64,000 nt of DNA from Strobilurus pachycystidiatus (taxonomy: Eukaryota > Basidiomycota > Agaricomycetes > Agaricales > Physalacriaceae), in assembly GCA_019915135.1 (NCBI GenBank), contig JAHLMK010000005.1, forward strand, positions 2,728,001 to 2,792,000, given 5' to 3'. Positions 59,936 to 64,000 of the stretch are shown here, piece after piece. The translations under genes were made by a program, and so were the position numbers. Within the stretch, counting starts at the first letter, position 1, and the number at the start of each line of letters is the position of its first letter. The notes below the pieces were generated by a model that made no database searches, was not told where the DNA came from, and saw nothing but the letters and a program-made list of their open reading frames with translations.

Positions 59936-60416
59936 TTCCACTGCCAGAGGCGTCCTCGCTACTTGGATCTCAGATGGGGCCCACTTGATCGTTGTGGACG
60001 TTCGCGTCAAGTGGTGTTCTGATTTGCAATTGTTTCAGCGTTATGCTGTCACTGACGCTCGGCACATGACGTGATACCATCACGCCTAGCGTGGCGTAAA
60101 TTTGAATTATCCTGACTTGCAAGTCACCCAACTAGCTATTGAGTCCTGCACAGCAAATGCGATCCACAGCTACAGTTTCCGCGGAAATGTTTTCACCACA
60201 CAAGTGGAATTTTGCCCAGCAGACTACTGGGCTTGGCTTGAGGGTCCCTACAACTCGTAAATTCGATGAACCTTGGTAAGAGATCCGCTCTTCAACAAGC
60301 CTGACTCGATGTGTTATCAATTAGGTGTAAATCAAAAGGAATCGAGTCATCGCGGACATTTCAAGTGAGCGAATAGGAGTACAGATGTAGTATATAGTAC
60401 CTAGTTTCGCGTAGTA
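59936..60416. other. Copy C promoter region and XanA-like 3' flank
   Basis: Contains a perfect 14-bp palindrome TGACTTGCAAGTCA (60113-60126) and GGCACATGACGTGAT (60061-60075), diverged counterparts of the AP-1-like and E-box blocks before copies A and B. No gene. Confidence 0.35.
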
Positions 60417-61769
60417 TCATGCCCAGGTCTGAACATCCTCAAGTGAGGGTCCGATAGGATCCGCCGAAGCAGCCAGGTTGCACTGGTGAAACGCCCGGAC
60501 CTGATCCTTGGTGAATGCTCCAACAACGGAATGCAAGACACCACGGTTGTGGAAGATAACGAGATCCTTCTCGCTCCAGTCATGAGGATAAACAAGCTGG
60601 GAGAATGAGCTACAGATAAGGCCATCGAAAGAAAGTATTAAAAAAACTCACCTTCGGATCGATAGCTGGTCTCTGCATCTTGTACAGAAGATCCCGAACC
60701 ACACCTAGATCCGTAAGACGAGCACCGTCCGGGTACAATGCACCCTCTGCCGAAGCACCCTTGGGTAGCGGGTCGACGATCAGCTCTGCGACGCCACATG
60801 GGTGTACCTGGAAGTGCAGCGCGCCCGTGACAGGGTTCTTCCATAGGACAGGAAGCAGCTTCCTTCTGTCCTCCTCCCATGTCGGCAGATCGCTAAACGG
60901 CAACTCCTTCCCCTCCGTCTCGATGCCAAGACCTGTCGACATCGCGGAGGCGGGCGCCATCCAGACGTATGGGTGCGGCGCATATCTGACCTTGGAGCGA
61001 ACGGCAAGACTTTTGAGATCGGGGGGCAGGATGTCGAACATGGTTTTGCCCGAGACAAAGGCGGTGGTTCCAAGTGGTACTTCGAGTTCGTCCCCTGTGC
61101 CATCGTCGTAACGGCAGGTTTGATGTGGTCCTTTGGGGACGGTGATACCGTAAAGCGTGGTGACTTTGGGAGGTGAAAGGTTGTAGAGGGCAGCATCGAT
61201 GTGCCACCGATAGAAGCGCGTTATGCCGTTGGCCTCGTCCTCAGGGGAGACAGCAGTCTTATGGAAGGTATGGTGGGATGGATGTTTCAGCTTGGCTTCG
61301 GCGAGGCCTTCGTGGTGGTACACAGTGCCGTTACCAATCAACTGCACCTGAGGAACTCGGGGAATGGTCTTCAAGTCGGGATGCAGGATGGATTTCTGGG
61401 TCTTCTCCGTCTGATTGTTTCCGTGTCCGTAAGTCTCGCATGTCGGATCGAATGCCTGCCAGAGGAGATGTGATATAAGAATCTCGCTAGTTATGGTTGT
61501 GCAATCGTACTTTTGTCAGAGCGAACTGTTGTTCAGGAGAAAGGTCGACATCTCGGAATAAGAGCGCGTCGTGCTGTGATGGACATTGAGTCTTGGTTTC
61601 TTGGCTGAGGCATTCAGGCACGTACTTTGTAGAGACCCTCCTCGATCTCCTTGAACTGTTCAGACGTGAGGTTTCCAGGATCCACTCCCTTCACTTCGCG
61701 CCCAAAGGTCTTGAACTTGGAAGGGTCGGCGGATGCTGGGAGAGGCAAGGAGACAAGCTCGATGGCCAT
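60417..61769 (-). CDS. xanA: Fe(II)/2-oxoglutarate dioxygenase, xanthine dioxygenase (XanA) type
   Basis: Minus-strand exons 61626-61769, 61511-61573, 60652-61455 and 60417-60596 total 1191 nt, 396 residues, all phase 0. It belongs to the TauD/TfdA superfamily: RFYRWHIDAALYNLSPPKVT holds the His154-x-Asp156 iron ligands, and FHNRGVLHSVVGAF with KDQVR holds distal His359 and, twelve residues on, Arg371 for 2-oxoglutarate. In Aspergillus XanA the ligands are His149, Asp151, His340 and Arg352, the same spacing in both pairs. YDDGTGDELEVPLGTTAFVS and GKTMFDILPPDLKSLAVRSK also match the group as I recall it. XanA converts xanthine to uric acid in purine use, with no molybdenum cofactor. A start 11 codons upstream (61802) is possible. 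A GATAAG at 61974 lies in the promoter. Confidence 0.82.
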
Positions 61770-61802
61770 GATGTATGGGAAGATGCGGGGAGGGGAGCCC
61801 AT

Positions 61803-62294
61803 GTCGAGAGGAATATTTATTTGACGCCGACATATTGATAGAGCTGTGTTCTAGCCCCCTCGAGCCAGGCTACACCGCGAGGATTAAATGTCGAAAGATA
61901 ATGAATGATGAGGGTGGGAAACCGAGCGATGACCGATTCCGAGTCGAGACCGCCGAGGAGGAGGAGAGGTTCCGATAAGAACTGGCCATTCAATCCGCCC
62001 AGGATACGCCTATGGCATGCATTGGAGAGGCAACAAGACCTGAGCCTTTTCCTTCCCTTTCCCCTAAGAAATTTGTATCACTGGGAATACACACCGTCAG
62101 GACCGAACCGAAAAAGCGGGAATGATGATTGCCTGACCGAGCGGTTCCGCGTTGATCAGCGATGCCAAAGACAACCACTGTCTGTTGATCAGAGGGGAGA
62201 AGAAAATGAACATGCTGTCCTGAGATGATGGGAGAGAGGAAGTGAAAACGGGCTCGAAACGGGATCGGAGTTATGATCCGGATCTGTCAACAAT
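61803..62294. other. XanA-like promoter region
   Basis: 490 bp to the repeat element; carries GATAAG at 61974-61979. No gene seen. Confidence 0.4.
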
Positions 62295-62781
62295 AGGGGC
62301 GCTCAATTCTAAAACCGAAATTCCCTCCCTTGCAGAAAATCAATAAATATTCAAACTCCGCCGTTCGATCATTCTGCCTGGATCGCTGATCTGCATGAGA
62401 TAGAGAGGATTCATGCCTCAGACATGCACCTATGCACCCAGGAAATAAAGCCTACATCTCACATTATGCACTTAACAGCTCTGTCCGGGTTTGGGATTTT
62501 TTACGACGAAATACCGGTTAATTCGTCCTCACAGCATCACTGATGGATCTTTGCCTCCGCATTGGGTCCCAAACATGCATTTTTGGTGCTTTAAAAAATG
62601 TTCTGTTGCTACTGGATTGCACATTTGGGTTCAGCAAAGATTTTTAGATGTGCACAAACGTCGCGAGTGACAAGGATACCAACCACAGAGCAGTATCTCC
62701 GTGATCACCGAGTGGGCGGAGTTTGAAATGATTTCTTATTTTCGGTTTGGGGAATTTTCGGTTTTAGAATTGAGCGCCCCT
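62295..62781. mobile_element. 487 bp non-autonomous element with terminal inverted repeats (MITE-like)
   Basis: The left end AGGGGCGCTCAATTCTAAAA (continuing CCGAAA) and the right end in reverse complement agree over 26 bp without a mismatch. Imperfect pairing continues inward: TCAAACTCCGCC lies near 62350 and, inverted, near 62712. The element is flanked on both sides by AAT (62292-62294 and 62782-62784), compatible with a 3-bp target duplication; a TA duplication with one base less of repeat also fits. The interior is AT-rich and codes for no transposase, so movement would need a transposase from elsewhere. It sits between the XanA-like and epoxide-hydrolase-like genes. Confidence 0.75.
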
Positions 62782-62854
62782 AATGACGCGAAACACGAAT
62801 GTCAGAAATCGGTCATGTCAAAGTGACTTGGAATACTCTTGAACAGTGTCCACG

Positions 62855-64000
62855 ATGAGGTGCTCGTTGCTGTTTCTCCCTCTTTTCTCCATCGCCGCCC
62901 TTGCCAAATTTGATCCATCCTCGTTTCCGCGTCACACTGCTCCTTGCAAGGCGTTTAACAGGGCCACTGGCACGAATGTCGACATAGAGCTAAGTACGAC
63001 CCCGGTTTACTCATCGCTCTCGATGCTGACGAGGAACATGTAGGCTATGTTGAACTGAATCCCGGCGCAAAAACAACCTTGATCTTTGTGCATGGCTGGC
63101 CGAGTATCTGGAGCACCTGGGCGCGTCAGATTGAGGAGTTCAAGGTGAAATTGTTAAGACGCGTGTTGCCATCTTTTAATTTGCGACTGGACTTCGGAAG
63201 GACGACTACCATCTCATCGTCCCGGACCTTCGGGGCTTCGGCCGCTCTTCGCATCCTGGAGACGTCAAATCATCTGGCACCCTGTTTGACATCGTCGGCG
63301 ATCTCGTATGCTTGCTTGAGCACGTCAAAGTTTCTGAAGCTGTCTGTGTAGGGTACGCTTTTTCCCTCCGTTTGGCATTGGGACATATAGCTGATACAAT
63401 CTTAGCCATGACTGGGGATCTGCGGTGTGCTACGAAGCAGGCCGAAAAAGACCAGACGTGTTTAAAGGCGTTGTCGGCGGTGTCGTACCTGTACGTGATC
63501 TTATCGTTATCCCGCATTCATCATTTCACTCTGCCACAGTACATACCTGCCGCCGGTGACTTCATTCCCATCAAGAATTTGACACCGTTGTTCCCCAAAT
63601 TGACATATCAACTGTTCTTTGACGGCCAGACTGTTGCAGCTGTGCAGGAGCTGGACCAGGACATTCGCCGGTCGCTGAGAGGCACTTTGAGGGCCAAGTC
63701 GAGTCCTCCACCCTCGGCTTTCCTGACAAGTGCTGACTCCTTCCTGGGAGCTTGGAGTGAGCACGAAGAGGTGGGTACCCCGGTACCTGATTGACTTGAA
63801 ACTCATACTCTTCAGATCCCGCCTATTCCGTACTTCTCGAAAACGGAAGAGGATTACATGGTTGCCGAATTTAGCCGCCAAGGATATCAACATAGTAAGT
63901 TTGTGTCTCATTGCCTTGTAAGTAGCACAGTCGCTGACATGTGGTCTCTAGCGCTCCAGTTCTACACGACAGAGGTCAGGGTCATTGTCTTCTATCCATA
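62855..64000 (+). CDS. Epoxide-hydrolase-like alpha/beta hydrolase, secreted (partial, runs off right edge)
   Basis: Exons 62855-62993, 63044-63144, 63201-63352, 63406-63490, 63540-63770, 63816-63894 and 63952-63974 are in phase and the gene continues past the window. MRCSLLFLPLFSIAALA is a signal peptide. The HGWP oxyanion motif is at residues 63-66 (LIFVHGWPSIWSTW), DYHLIVPDLRGFGRSSHPGD follows, and the nucleophile elbow is GHDWG with Asp133. Asp rather than Ser as nucleophile with HGWP marks soluble epoxide hydrolases or haloalkane dehalogenases. The cap region contains IPYFSKTEEDYMVAEFSRQG, with Tyr residues in suitable places, and the charge-relay Asp and His must lie beyond the edge. 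It would hydrolyse epoxides to diols; the substrate is unknown. Confidence 0.82.

Noticed and set aside
1..64000. CRISPR arrays, rRNA genes, prokaryotic operons
   Set aside because: No regularly spaced repeats, no rRNA sequence, and the gene structure is clearly that of a fungal nuclear genome.

Overview
The window is nuclear DNA of a filamentous basidiomycete, most likely an agaricomycete. Evidence: nearly every gene is cut by many 46-65 nt GT-AG introns; families typical of mushrooms are present (DUF6699-type protein, a seven-helix membrane protein family, F-box/LRR proteins, a large disordered SAM methyltransferase, GH76 mannanase); and the tRNA genes have eukaryotic form. Exon models were rebuilt by hand: for each multi-exon gene with listed exons, splice phases agree and the summed exons are a multiple of three, with doubts stated in the entry.

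Layout, 0-25 kb: tail of a partial ORF (3-158); F-box protein (minus); a 3 kb stretch without a supported gene; two-exon HMG-box regulator (5626-6847); C2H2 zinc-finger protein (9076-10204, minus); gene-poor DNA carrying two identical tRNA-Ile(AAU) genes in opposite orientation about 6 kb apart (13048 and 19049) around an Ett1/Nro1-like gene (14791-16502); a Hul5/UBE3C-type HECT ubiquitin ligase (19309-22514).

25-50 kb: a lone DUF6699-like gene (25061); a 17-exon Dal5-type MFS permease (27969-30248) converging on a six-hairpin glycosidase-like gene (30496-32045); pirin (32559-33434); a short disordered protein (35143); a Nudix hydrolase (36218-37092); a seven-helix protein pseudogene (37364-38613); an F-box/LRR relic (39114-39857); a 1153-residue methyltransferase (39854-44127); an Amt/Mep ammonium transporter (46549-49082).

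50-64 kb is the most unusual part. Three apparently intact copies and one broken copy of an unrecognised coiled-coil family (A 50201, B 53947, D pseudogene about 58190, C 58945) share one three-exon plan. They are interleaved with a split tRNA-Val(AAC), a mitochondrial EngB-type GTPase (52237-53625) and a secreted GH76 enzyme (55588-57506) whose frame works only with a one-nucleotide exon. Copies A and B share a promoter module. After them come a xanthine dioxygenase (XanA)-type 2-oxoglutarate enzyme (60417-61769), a 487 bp element with terminal inverted repeats (62295-62781), and a secreted epoxide-hydrolase-like gene running off the right edge.

Functionally the window mixes nitrogen acquisition (ammonium transporter, XanA-like enzyme, Dal5-type permease), wall or polysaccharide enzymes (GH76, six-hairpin glycosidase) and housekeeping genes (HECT ligase, Ett1/Nro1, EngB). 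There is no sign of an operon or a secondary-metabolite cluster. All functions are inferred from recognisable motifs; no database search was possible.
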